A DNA stretch of 43,426 nucleotides, from NCBI RefSeq assembly GCF_019431455.1, contig NZ_JAHYSR010000026.1, positions 1 through 43,426 on the forward strand, in the 5' to 3' direction. The DNA is from Paracoccus bogoriensis (GTDB lineage: Bacteria; Pseudomonadota; Alphaproteobacteria; Rhodobacterales; Rhodobacteraceae). Positions 17,137-25,109 of this stretch are shown piece after piece. The stretch's first letter is position 1. Each line of letters begins with the position of its first letter. Under the pieces are notes generated by a model, which saw nothing but the letters and a program-made list of their open reading frames with translations, made no database searches and had not been told where the DNA came from. The position numbers were made by a program, and so were the translations under genes.

Positions 17137-18282
17137 ATGGCCAAGCGCCCTGTCTTTCAGGAAGTCTCGGACCCGGCAGCGTCCCGCCCCGCCACGACCA
17201 CCGGCATGATCGACGCAAGGCCCCGCGGGGCACGGCGCGCGATCCGGGCCTGGCTCTGCGTGCTGTTCCTGTTGGTCCTTGCCATGATCGTGGTCGGCGG
17301 CGCCACGCGGCTGACCGGCTCGGGCCTGTCGATCACGGTCTGGGCGCCCGTGACCGGCGCCATCCCGCCCCTGAACGCCGCAGACTGGCAGCGCGAATTC
17401 GACCTCTACCGCCAGATCCCGCAATATCAGGAACTGAACCGCGGCATGTCGCTGTCGGAATTCCAGTTCATCTACTGGTGGGAATGGGGCCACCGGCAAC
17501 TGGGCCGGGTGGTCGGGCTGGTCTGGGGGCTGGGCTTCCTGTTCTTCTGGGCGACATCGCGCATTCCGGCGGGCTGGACGCCGCGCCTTCTGGGGCTGGG
17601 CGCGCTTGGCGGGCTACAGGGTGCGATCGGCTGGTGGATGGTCAGTTCCGGCCTGAACGAGGGGATGCTGCGCGTGGCCTCTTACCGGCTGGCCACGCAT
17701 CTGGGCATCGCCTTCCTGATCCTGGGCCTCATCGCCTGGTATGTGATGCAACTTTCACGGAGCGAGGCCGAATTGCTGCGCGCCCGCCGGGCGGGCGAGG
17801 CGCGGCTTTTCGGCATCTCGACGGGGCTCTTGCACCTGACCTTCGTGCAGATCATCCTGGGCGCGCTGGTCGCGGGGATCGACGCGGGGCGCATGTATAC
17901 GGGCTGGCCCAGGATGGGCGGCGAATGGATTCCCGAGGCGATCTGGGATCCGATGATCGGCTGGCGCAATTTCTTCGAGAACCCCGCGCTGGTCCAGTTC
18001 ATCCACCGCATGACCGGCTATCTGCTGGCGATTCTGGCGGTCGTCGTCTGGATCAGGTCGCGGCGTTCGCCCCATCCGGCGACGCGCGGGGCCTTCAGCC
18101 TGATGATCGTCGCCATGGCGGCACAGATCGGGCTGGGCATCCTGAACGTCATCCATGCCTCGCCGCTCTATCTGGCGCTGACGCATCAATTCGGCGCGGT
18201 CGTGCTGTTCGTCGCGATCCTGCGGGCGCGCCACCATGCGCGCTATCCTTTTGAAACCTCGATCCGGGGGGCAGGGGCATGA
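17137..18282 (+). CDS. ctaA: Heme A synthase (CtaA/COX15, type 2)
   Basis: A 381-residue membrane protein with eight hydrophobic segments. It oxidises heme O to heme A for aa3-type cytochrome c oxidase. Four heme-liganding histidines appear in the expected segments: WEWGHRQLGR, LATHLGIAF, QFIHRMTGY and LTHQFGAVV. The N-terminal GGATRLTGSGLSITVW motif is characteristic of the type-2 (alphaproteobacterial and mitochondrial) form. AAAGGAG lies 6 bases upstream of ATG 17137. Its stop overlaps the ATG of the M32 peptidase gene (ATGA, 18279-18282). It implies an aa3 oxidase elsewhere in the genome. Confidence 0.97.
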   Translation: MAKRPVFQEVSDPAASRPATTTGMIDARPRGARRAIRAWLCVLFLLVLAMIVVGGATRLTGSGLSITVWAPVTGAIPPLNAADWQREFDLYRQIPQYQELNRGMSLSEFQFIYWWEWGHRQLGRVVGLVWGLGFLFFWATSRIPAGWTPRLLGLGALGGLQGAIGWWMVSSGLNEGMLRVASYRLATHLGIAFLILGLIAWYVMQLSRSEAELLRARRAGEARLFGISTGLLHLTFVQIILGALVAGIDAGRMYTGWPRMGGEWIPEAIWDPMIGWRNFFENPALVQFIHRMTGYLLAILAVVVWIRSRRSPHPATRGAFSLMIVAMAAQIGLGILNVIHASPLYLALTHQFGAVVLFVAILRARHHARYPFETSIRGAGA

Positions 18283-19751
18283 GCGCACTCGACCATCTGA
18301 TGGCCTTTCAGCGCCAGACCGAGGCGCTGTCCTCGGTGGCCGAACGGCTGGGCTGGGATCAGGAGACCGTGATGCCGCGCGGCGCCGTCGAGCAGCGGGC
18401 CGAGGAGATGGCGGCGATGGAATCGGTGCTGCATGAACGCCGCACCGATCCGCGCATCGGCGAATGGCTGGACGCCGCCCGCCCCCGGACCCAGACCGAG
18501 GCGCGCGCAATGGAACTGATCGCCCGCGATTTCCGCCGCGCCAGCCGCATTCCGGCGCGTCTGGCCGAGGAACTGGCGCGCACCACCTCGCTGGCGCAGG
18601 CTATCTGGGCCGAGGCCCGCGCCAAGGATGCGCCGCAGGATTTCCTGCCGACGCTGGACAATGTGCTGATGCTGAAGCGCGAAGAGGCCGCAGCCCTGGC
18701 CGAGGGCGGGGATCTCTACGATGCGCTTCTGGACGATTACGAACCGGGCATGACCGGCGCGGCCATAGCCAGCCTGTTCGAGGCGATGCGCCCGCGCCTT
18801 GTCGCGCTGCGCGACGCTGTGCTGGGCGCGGACCGCCAGCCGCAGCCCCTGACCGGGCACTTTCCGCAGGAAACCCAGCTCCGCCTGGCCCGCGCCTGCG
18901 CGACGGCCTTCGGCTATGACTGGGCGCGCGGCCGGATCGATCTTGCCGTCCATCCTTTCAGTTCGGGCCGCTGGCAGGATAGCCGCATCACGACGCGGGT
19001 GGTCGAGACCGATCCCTTCAACTGCCTCTATTCGACCATCCACGAGGTCGGCCATTCCGGCTATGAACTGGGCATCGACCCCGATTATGCCTTCACACCG
19101 CTGGGCCGCGGCGTGTCGATGGGCGTCCACGAAAGCCAGAGCCGCATCTACGAAAACCAGATGGGCCGCAGCCGCGCCTTTACCGGCTGGCTGTTCGAGC
19201 GCATGTCCGACGCCTTTGGCGGGCTGAACATCGCCGATGCGGACGCCTTCTACGCGACCGTGAACCGCGTCACCCCCGGCTTTATCCGGACCGAGGCCGA
19301 CGAGGTGCAATACAACCTGCACATCATGATGCGCTTCGATCTTGAACGCGACCTGATCGCAGGGCGCCTGGATGTGCGCGACCTGCCCGAGGCATGGGAC
19401 ACGCGCTTCCGGGACGATTTCGGGGTGGCGGTGGACCGCCCCGCCCATGGCGTGATGCAGGATGTCCACTGGGCCGTGGGACTTTTCGGCTATTTCCCGA
19501 CCTATGCGCTTGGCAATGTCTATGCCGGCTGTCTTAACGAGGCGCTGCGCGCGGCCGTTCCCGACCTGGACGCCTCGCTGGCGCGCGGCGATGCGACGCC
19601 GGGCACGGAATGGCTGCGCGAAAACCTGCAACGCCATGGCGGCCTGATGAAGCCTGCGCGCCTGATCGAACAGGCCTCGGGCAGCGGGATCGGCCCCGAG
19701 CCGCTGCTGACCTATCTCGAACAGAAATTCGGCTGCATCTACGGCCTGTAG
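18279..19751 (+). CDS. M32-family (thermostable) carboxypeptidase
   Basis: A 490-residue cytoplasmic zinc metallocarboxypeptidase. The HEXXH motif reads TIHEVGHSGYELG (H255, E256, H259), followed by the family-specific HESQSRIYENQMGRS and a later GFIRTEADEVQYNLHI. It trims C-terminal residues of peptides and has a broad specificity in known members. The protein is of full family length (about 490-500). The start overlaps the ctaA stop by ATGA, so it is the last gene of the trmJ-ctaA-peptidase operon. A strong GC hairpin (19773-19794) follows. Confidence 0.94.
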   Translation: MSALDHLMAFQRQTEALSSVAERLGWDQETVMPRGAVEQRAEEMAAMESVLHERRTDPRIGEWLDAARPRTQTEARAMELIARDFRRASRIPARLAEELARTTSLAQAIWAEARAKDAPQDFLPTLDNVLMLKREEAAALAEGGDLYDALLDDYEPGMTGAAIASLFEAMRPRLVALRDAVLGADRQPQPLTGHFPQETQLRLARACATAFGYDWARGRIDLAVHPFSSGRWQDSRITTRVVETDPFNCLYSTIHEVGHSGYELGIDPDYAFTPLGRGVSMGVHESQSRIYENQMGRSRAFTGWLFERMSDAFGGLNIADADAFYATVNRVTPGFIRTEADEVQYNLHIMMRFDLERDLIAGRLDVRDLPEAWDTRFRDDFGVAVDRPAHGVMQDVHWAVGLFGYFPTYALGNVYAGCLNEALRAAVPDLDASLARGDATPGTEWLRENLQRHGGLMKPARLIEQASGSGIGPEPLLTYLEQKFGCIYGL

Positions 19752-19772
19752 CAAGGGCTCTGGCCGGGACTG

Positions 19773-19794
19773 AGGGGGCGGAGCCCCGCCCCCT
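19773..19794. terminator. Bidirectional GC hairpin between convergent genes
   Basis: AGGGGGCGG (19773-19781) pairs perfectly with CCGCCCCCT (19786-19794) around a 4-base loop, in the 56-base gap between the convergent M32 peptidase and preA genes. There is no T run, but the position suggests it stops or stabilises transcripts from both sides. Confidence 0.55.
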
Positions 19795-19807
19795 GGCATG
19801 TCGCGGA

Positions 19808-21106
19808 TCACTCGGCGGCGCGGGCCATCGGGTTGTTCGGATGGGTCGTCCAGTTCGCATAGGTGCCGCGCGGGATGCCGGTGCGCTTGTCGATCTCGCC
19901 GATTTCCAGTTCGCGCATGGTGATGCAGTTCTCGACCGGGCAGACATCGACGCAGAGGTTGCAGGCGACGCATTCTTCCTCGATCACCTCGAAGACGCGG
20001 CCGGGCTTCATCGCGATGGCCTGGTGGCTGGTATCCTCGCAGGCGGCGTAGCAGCGCCCGCAGCCGATGCAGGCATCCTGGTCGATCACCGCCTTGGTGA
20101 CATAGTTCAGGTTCAGATCCTGCCAGTCGCACACGTTCGGCACCGCGCGGCCGATCAGGTCGGGCAGGGTCATGTCGTGGCCGTCCAGATAATCCGAAAG
20201 CCCCGAGATCATTTCCTGCACGACCTTGAAGCCGTAGGTCATCGCCGCCGTGCAGACCTGAACATTGCCTGCCCCAAGCGCCATGAACTCGGCCGCGTCG
20301 CGCCAGGTGGTGACGCCGCCGATGCCGCTGATGGGCAGGCCTGCGGTCGCCGGGTTGCGCGCGATCTCGGCCACCATGTTCAACGCGATGGGCTTGACCG
20401 CCGGGCCGCAATAGCCGCCATGGCTGCCTTTGCCGTCGATGGTCGGTTGCGGCGCAAAGAGGTCCAGATCGACCGAAGTGATCGAGTTGATGGTGTTGAT
20501 CAGACTGACCGCATCGGCGCCACCGCGTCTCGCAGCCTCGGCCGGTTTTCTCACATCGGTGATGTTGGGCGTCAGCTTCACGATGCAGGGCATTCGCGAA
20601 TGCTTCTTGACCCACCGCGTGACCATCTCGATATATTCCGGCACCTGGCCGACGGCGCTGCCCATGCCGCGTTCGGCCATGCCATGCGGGCAGCCGAAGT
20701 TCAGTTCGACCCCATCGGCCTCGGTGTCCTCGATCCGATGCAGGATGTCGCGCCAACTCTCTTCGTCGCAGGGCACCATCAGGCTGATGACAAGCGCCCG
20801 GTCGGGATAGTCGCGCTTGACCGACTTGATCTCGCGCAGGTTCACCTCGAGCGGGCGGTCGGTGATCAGTTCGATGTTGTTGATGCCCAGAACCCGCCGG
20901 TCGGCGCCGTGGATCACGCCATAGCGGGGGCCGTTGACGTTGACGACGGGCGGCCCTTCGGAGCCGAGCGTCTTCCAGACGACCCCGCCCCAGCCCGCCT
21001 CATAGGCGCGGCGGACGTTGTATTCCTTGTCCGTGGGCGGGGCCGAGGCCAGCCAGAAGGGATTGGGTGACTTGATGCCGATGAAAGTGCTGCGCAGATC
21101 CGCCAT
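19808..21106 (-). CDS. preA: NAD-dependent dihydropyrimidine dehydrogenase, subunit PreA
   Basis: A 432-residue subunit that reduces uracil and thymine to the 5,6-dihydro forms in the first step of reductive pyrimidine catabolism. Residues 1-310 form an FMN-binding TIM barrel of the dihydroorotate dehydrogenase type (FIGIKSPNPFWLASAPPT, GVELNFGCPHGMAERGMG, ISGIGGVTTW). Residues 335-400 carry two 4Fe-4S motifs: CIGCGRCYAAC with a following segment, and CVACNLCVDVCPVENC. It acts with PreT, whose gene lies 13 bases upstream; GAGG 8 bases upstream supports ATG 21106. In the catalytic loop the position of the mammalian general-acid cysteine appears to be Val (GSAVGQ). Confidence 0.95.
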   Translation of the reverse strand: MADLRSTFIGIKSPNPFWLASAPPTDKEYNVRRAYEAGWGGVVWKTLGSEGPPVVNVNGPRYGVIHGADRRVLGINNIELITDRPLEVNLREIKSVKRDYPDRALVISLMVPCDEESWRDILHRIEDTEADGVELNFGCPHGMAERGMGSAVGQVPEYIEMVTRWVKKHSRMPCIVKLTPNITDVRKPAEAARRGGADAVSLINTINSITSVDLDLFAPQPTIDGKGSHGGYCGPAVKPIALNMVAEIARNPATAGLPISGIGGVTTWRDAAEFMALGAGNVQVCTAAMTYGFKVVQEMISGLSDYLDGHDMTLPDLIGRAVPNVCDWQDLNLNYVTKAVIDQDACIGCGRCYAACEDTSHQAIAMKPGRVFEVIEEECVACNLCVDVCPVENCITMRELEIGEIDKRTGIPRGTYANWTTHPNNPMARAAE

Positions 21107-21119
21107 GATGTGATCCTCT

Positions 21120-22472
21120 CTATGCGCTGTCGCCGGCGCGGCCGGACAGCCGAGCGTCGATGTCTTCGGCCGCGTCGCGGCCCTGGGCCACGGCGGTCAC
21201 GGTCAGATCGTCGCCGCCCAAGGCGCAATCGCCCCCCGCCCAGACACCGGGGATCGAGGTCCGGCCAGGCCCTTCGACGGCGATCTTGCCGCCCTCCAGC
21301 GCCAGGCCTTCGGGCGTGCCCTCAAGGCGCTGACCGATGGCGCGAAACACCTGATCGGCCTTCAGCCGGAATCGCTGATCCGTCAGGACCAGGCCCGCGG
21401 GCCCGTCCTCGGTATAGGCGAATTCGATTTCGGCCACGGCGCCGTTGCCATGCAGGGCGACGGGAGCGGCGTTGCAGATGATCCGCACGCCGCTGGCCGT
21501 GGCGTGGTCCTGTTCATGGCGGCTGGCCGACATGCGGTCCTGCCCCCGGCGATAGACGATGGTGACATTCTCGGCGCCCAGCAGGCGGGCCTGCACGGCG
21601 GCGTCCACCGCGGTCATGCCGCCGCCGATCACTACCACGTCGCGGCCCACGGGCAGGGTGGTCAGGTCGCGGCTTTGCCGCAGGTCGCGGATGAAGCTGA
21701 CGGCGTCCAGCACATGCTGGCGGTCCTCGCCCTCGGCGCGCAGGGCGTTGACACCGCCCAGACCCATCCCCAGGAATACCGCGTCATATTCGGCGCGCAG
21801 GCCGTCCAGCGTGATGTCCTGCCCAAGGCGCTGGCCGTGCCGGATCTCGATCCCGCCGATCTTCAGAAGCCAGGCCACCTCGGCCTGGGCGAAATCGTCC
21901 ACGGCCTTGTAGCTGGCAATGCCATATTCGTTCAGCCCGCCCGGTTTCTCGCGCGCCTCGAAGATCACCACGTCATGGCCCTTCATCGCCAGGCGATGCG
22001 CGCAGGCAAGGCCTGCCGGCCCGGCCCCGACAACGGCCACACGGCGGCCCGTCGGTGTCGAGCGGGCGAAGGGATGCACGCCCTTGGCCATCAACCCGTC
22101 GGTCGCATAACGCTGAAGCGCGCCGATCTGGACAGGCTTGCCCTCGGCGATCTCGCGCACGCAGGCGCCTTCGCAGAGGTTCTCGGTCGGGCAGACCCGG
22201 GCGCACATGCCGCCAAAGATATTGGCTTCTAGGATCGTCCGCGCCGCAGCATCCGGCGTGCCGGTGGCGATCTGGCGGATGAACAGCGGAATGTCGATCG
22301 AGGTCGGGCAGGCCGTGACGCAGGGCGCGTCATGGCAGAAATAACAGCGGTCCGCGGCGACCTGAGCCTCGTGGCGGTCCAGAGGAGGTGCGACATCACG
22401 GAAATTCGCGGCCAGCGCATCGGCCGTCAGCCGCCCCGGCACGACGCCGGGCGACAATCTTGCTTGGGACAT
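21120..22472 (-). CDS. preT: NAD-dependent dihydropyrimidine dehydrogenase, subunit PreT
   Basis: A 450-residue flavoprotein that passes electrons from NAD(P)H to PreA. The N-terminal domain has the cysteine clusters CYFCHDAPCVTACPT and MCARVCPTENLCEGACV for 4Fe-4S centres. VAVVGAGPAGLACAHRL (about 147-163) binds FAD, and VVVIGGGMTAVDAAVQARL (about 275) binds the nicotinamide nucleotide. The C-terminal GVWAGGDCALGGDDLTVTAVAQGRDAA is typical of this glutamate-synthase-small-subunit-like family. AGGAG lies 6 bases before ATG 22472. It is the first gene of the preT-preA operon. A RutR-box-like palindrome lies about 53 bases upstream. Confidence 0.95.
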   Translation of the reverse strand: MSQARLSPGVVPGRLTADALAANFRDVAPPLDRHEAQVAADRCYFCHDAPCVTACPTSIDIPLFIRQIATGTPDAAARTILEANIFGGMCARVCPTENLCEGACVREIAEGKPVQIGALQRYATDGLMAKGVHPFARSTPTGRRVAVVGAGPAGLACAHRLAMKGHDVVIFEAREKPGGLNEYGIASYKAVDDFAQAEVAWLLKIGGIEIRHGQRLGQDITLDGLRAEYDAVFLGMGLGGVNALRAEGEDRQHVLDAVSFIRDLRQSRDLTTLPVGRDVVVIGGGMTAVDAAVQARLLGAENVTIVYRRGQDRMSASRHEQDHATASGVRIICNAAPVALHGNGAVAEIEFAYTEDGPAGLVLTDQRFRLKADQVFRAIGQRLEGTPEGLALEGGKIAVEGPGRTSIPGVWAGGDCALGGDDLTVTAVAQGRDAAEDIDARLSGRAGDSA

Positions 22473-22525
22473 TTGCGTCTCCTGGCTTCCCTGTTGGTGG
22501 AATCAGGCTGACACAGGTCATATTT

Positions 22526-22541
22526 TTTATCAAATGGTAAA
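22526..22541. promoter_or_regulatory. RutR-box-like operator upstream of preT
   Basis: TTTATCA-AA-TGGTAAA is a 16-base interrupted palindrome inside an AT-rich island. Against the known E. coli RutR box TTGACCA-NN-TGGTCAA it matches 11 of 14 defined positions. It lies 54 bases before the preT start, in the likely promoter. RutR-type TetR regulators repress pyrimidine-use genes until uracil or thymine is present. Confidence 0.5.
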
Positions 22542-22569
22542 ATAATCGCGGCGCGACATTGCGGAAATT

Positions 22570-23871
22570 TCAGGCAGGCAGATCCAGTGTCGCGGCAAGC
22601 CCGCCCCATGCGCTGCACCCCAGGTCCAGCGATCCGCCGTGCAGCGCCGCCAGATCGGCCACGATCGCCAGACCCAGACCCGCGCCGGGCGGCCCCTGTT
22701 CATCCAGCCGCGCCCCCCGCACCAGTGCATGAGGCGCGCGGTCGGGCGCCATGCCCGGCCCGTCATCCTCGATCCGCAGGCGCAGGCGGTCGCCTTGCCG
22801 CGCGGCGTGGATGCCGATGCGCGATGCGCCCCATTTCACCGCGTTTTCCGCGAGATTTCCGATCATTTCTTCCAGATCCTGGCGTTCGCCGGCAAAGGCC
22901 AGATCGGGCGGGCAGGTCACGGTGGCGGTCATGCCCTTGTCGGCCATGGGCCAGCGCAGCACCAGCAGGATGTCGTCGATCACCGGCGCGACGGGGCTGC
23001 GCTGGCCCAGCAGGCCCGGCCCGGCCTGTCGCGCCCGGCGCAGGTGCCAGCCGATCAGCCGATCCATCCGCGCCAGCAGCGCCTGACCGGCATGATTCTG
23101 GGGCAATTCGTTCGACAGCGCGCTCAGAGGCGTTTTCAGCGAATGGGCCAGGTTGCCCAGATGTTGTCGCGAGCGCGCCAGAAGGGCAGTGTTCTGGTCG
23201 AGGGCTGCGTTGATCTCGGCGGCAAGGGGGCGTAGTTCGCGGACATCGGGCAAGGCCAGCCGCTCGGCTCGGCCCGCGCGCACCCTGGTCAGATCGTCGC
23301 GCAACCGGTCCAGGCTGCGCAACCCCGCGGTCACCTGGACCAGCGTCGCGATCCCCAGCCCCAGCCAAAGCGCAGCCAGCGCCAGCGCCAGAGGCCGCAC
23401 GATCTGCGCCAGGCTTGCCCGGATCTCTGACACAGGGGCGGTCACGGTCACGGTGATCGGCGCGTCGCTGCCGGGGATGCCGAAGCTGCGGCGCATCACG
23501 CGCAGCGGTGCGCCATCGGCCCCAAGACCGGGCGCGCCGGTCGCCTCGTCAGTGGGGCCCTCCAGCCGCCCGTCCAGAAGCGAGGCCGACCGAGCCACCG
23601 CCACGCCGCCCGCATCGACCTGCCAATACCACCCCGAGAGCGGCAGCGAAAAGCGCGCATCCCATGGCGTGCCGTTCAGGGTGATGCGGCCGGCCGCGTC
23701 GGTCTCGATCCGGGCGGTCAGGCTGTCTGCCGCTGCGGCGGCCTCGGCGTCGAAACGGTCCGTGATGAAGTCGCGCAGCAGATGCGCGATCATCACGAAG
23801 GCCGCCAGCAGCGCCACCGTCAGCCAGACCGCGCCCAGAACCAGCAGCCGGCCCCGGATCGAACGGATCAT
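22570..23871 (-). CDS. Sensor histidine kinase of a two-component system (PhoQ-like class)
   Basis: A 433-residue inner-membrane kinase. Membrane helices lie at about residues 8-30 and 157-180, with a periplasmic sensor region of about 125 residues between them. A HAMP-like linker follows. The phosphoacceptor box is NLAHSLKTPLSAL (H243). The ATPase domain has the N-box EMIGNLAENAVKWG, the G1 box DDGPGM and the G2 box GAGLGLAIVADLAALHGG. The H-box with Ser and Lys after the His (HSLKTPL) is the PhoQ-type variant. The ATG at 23871 overlaps the regulator stop by ATGA (23868-23871). Secreted PepSY-like proteins encoded on either side are plausible ligands or modulators. Confidence 0.93.
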   Translation of the reverse strand: MIRSIRGRLLVLGAVWLTVALLAAFVMIAHLLRDFITDRFDAEAAAAADSLTARIETDAAGRITLNGTPWDARFSLPLSGWYWQVDAGGVAVARSASLLDGRLEGPTDEATGAPGLGADGAPLRVMRRSFGIPGSDAPITVTVTAPVSEIRASLAQIVRPLALALAALWLGLGIATLVQVTAGLRSLDRLRDDLTRVRAGRAERLALPDVRELRPLAAEINAALDQNTALLARSRQHLGNLAHSLKTPLSALSNELPQNHAGQALLARMDRLIGWHLRRARQAGPGLLGQRSPVAPVIDDILLVLRWPMADKGMTATVTCPPDLAFAGERQDLEEMIGNLAENAVKWGASRIGIHAARQGDRLRLRIEDDGPGMAPDRAPHALVRGARLDEQGPPGAGLGLAIVADLAALHGGSLDLGCSAWGGLAATLDLPA

Positions 23872-24548
23872 GCAAGCCCCGTCCCGACCGGGTCGGAATG
23901 CAGCACGTAGCCCTCGCCGCGCCGGGTCTGGATCACGCCATCGCCGATCTTGCGGCGCAGGCGGCCGATCACAACCTCGATGGATTTGAAGTCGCGGTCG
24001 GAATCGGCCTCGTAGAGATGGTCCGACAATTCGGTCCGGCTGACGATGCGGTTCTGATGGTGCATCAGATAGGTCAGGATACGCGCCTCGAAGGGCGTGA
24101 GGCGCAAGGCCACACCGTCGCGCGTGATGACCCCAAGCTGCGCGTCGAGGACCAGCGCCCCCGCCCGGATCACCGGCCGGGCATGGCCGGCTGCGCGCCG
24201 GATCAGGGTCTGGGCGCGCAGGACGATTTCGTCCAGGCGAAAAGGCTTGACCGCGTAATCGTCGGCCCCGGCACGAAAACCTGCAACCTTGTCGGTCCAG
24301 TCGCCTCGCGCGGTCAGGATCAGGACCGGCATGGCGATACCCTGGTCGCGCCAGCGGGTCAGCACCTCCAGCCCCGAAAGGCCCGGCAGGCCCAGATCGA
24401 GGATCGCCACGTCATAGCTTTCGGTCGCGCCCAGAAACTCGCCCTCGGTTCCGTCGGCGGCGCGGTCGGTCACGAAGCCCGCGCCCGCCATCGCTTCGGC
24501 CAGCTGGGCAGAGAGGGTCGGGTCATCTTCGACGATCAGGGCGCGCAT
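23868..24548 (-). CDS. OmpR/PhoB-family response regulator
   Basis: A 226-residue regulator. The receiver domain has D8/D9, phosphoacceptor D51 in AILDLGLPGLSG, LTARGD and the switch Lys in AVKPFRLDE. The C-terminal winged helix reads LRLTPFEARILTYLMHHQNRIVSRTELSDHLY and ends with the IEVVIGRLRRKI recognition region and QTRRGEGYVL wing. It is cotranscribed with the kinase (ATGA overlap) and follows the PepSY-like gene by 15 bases. Its target may include the 24978-25109 divergent promoter region. Confidence 0.95.
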   Translation of the reverse strand: MRALIVEDDPTLSAQLAEAMAGAGFVTDRAADGTEGEFLGATESYDVAILDLGLPGLSGLEVLTRWRDQGIAMPVLILTARGDWTDKVAGFRAGADDYAVKPFRLDEIVLRAQTLIRRAAGHARPVIRAGALVLDAQLGVITRDGVALRLTPFEARILTYLMHHQNRIVSRTELSDHLYEADSDRDFKSIEVVIGRLRRKIGDGVIQTRRGEGYVLHSDPVGTGLA

Positions 24549-24563
24549 CGGTTTGTCCTTTGC

Positions 24564-24977
24564 TCAGTCGGCGTTGGGGGCAGGGGGACGGCGGGCCTGC
24601 ATCTGACCCCGGCCGGTCACGTCCAGAAACCGGCCATCGCGTGCATCCATGCGGATGTCCAGCGCCATGCGGCCGGGCGTCAGCAGGCGGAAGTGATAGA
24701 CAAGATCGGCGCCAAGCGCACGCTCTTCGGGTGTCGGGGGCAGGGTCCGTGCCGCAATCAGCCTGCCGTCATAGCGCGCGGCGGCGCGCGCGGCCGCCTC
24801 GTGCAGGGGCATCGGGCGGAAAGCATCGGTCCAGGCATCCGCCGCGGGGTCGTCGCTCCAGGCATCGGCCTGTTCTGCGGCAGGGCCGGGCGTGCCGGAC
24901 CAGACCGCCTGCGCCGACGCGGGCAGGGGCGTCCAAAGCAGGGCCGTCAGCATCAGGGGCAGAATCGGGCGGGTCAT
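24564..24977 (-). CDS. Secreted PepSY-like protein
   Basis: A 137-residue exported protein with signal peptide MTRPILPLMLTALLWTPLPASAQA. The C-terminal part (about residues 58-125) has the PepSY-type pattern: an N-terminal helix (LHEAAARAAARYDGRLIAAR), then strand-forming LVYHFRLLTPGRMALDIRMDARDGRFLDVTGRG. PepSY domains often occur next to two-component systems and are thought to inhibit proteases or modulate the sensor. It is the first gene of an operon with the regulator (15-base gap) and kinase, which suggests it reports to or modulates that kinase. Identification rests on pattern only. Confidence 0.75.
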   Translation of the reverse strand: MTRPILPLMLTALLWTPLPASAQAVWSGTPGPAAEQADAWSDDPAADAWTDAFRPMPLHEAAARAAARYDGRLIAARTLPPTPEERALGADLVYHFRLLTPGRMALDIRMDARDGRFLDVTGRGQMQARRPPAPNAD

Positions 24978-25000
24978 GGCGCCATCATCGCCGATTGCGT

Positions 25001-25043
25001 GGAAACGAAAACCAAATGACGCGTTTTCATCCCATTCGGAAAC
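25001..25043. promoter_or_regulatory. Candidate operator region between divergent PepSY-like genes
   Basis: The 132-base gap between the divergent genes holds two GGAAAC copies (25001-25006 and 25038-25043) and an inverted pair GAAAAC/GTTTTC (25007-25012 and 25023-25028). Such short repeats are plausible contacts for the OmpR-type regulator encoded next to them. No binding consensus is known to me. Confidence 0.3.
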
Positions 25044-25109
25044 CAGTCGCCAGACCGGGCTTGTCAGGGGCCGGATCGATTCGGCCCATCACCACAAAGG
25101 ACTACAGGA

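Noticed and set aside
15697..17499. A 600-codon minus-strand open frame running from the ThiE-like gene across trmJ and into ctaA
   Set aside because: Only its last 201 codons (from ATG 16302) resemble a protein family. The rest is antisense to trmJ and ctaA, which match known families.
18243..20756. An 837-codon minus-strand open frame opposite the M32 peptidase and partly in another frame of preA
   Set aside because: Composition is that of a shadow frame in GC-rich DNA; the real genes on the other strand or frame are convincingly conserved.
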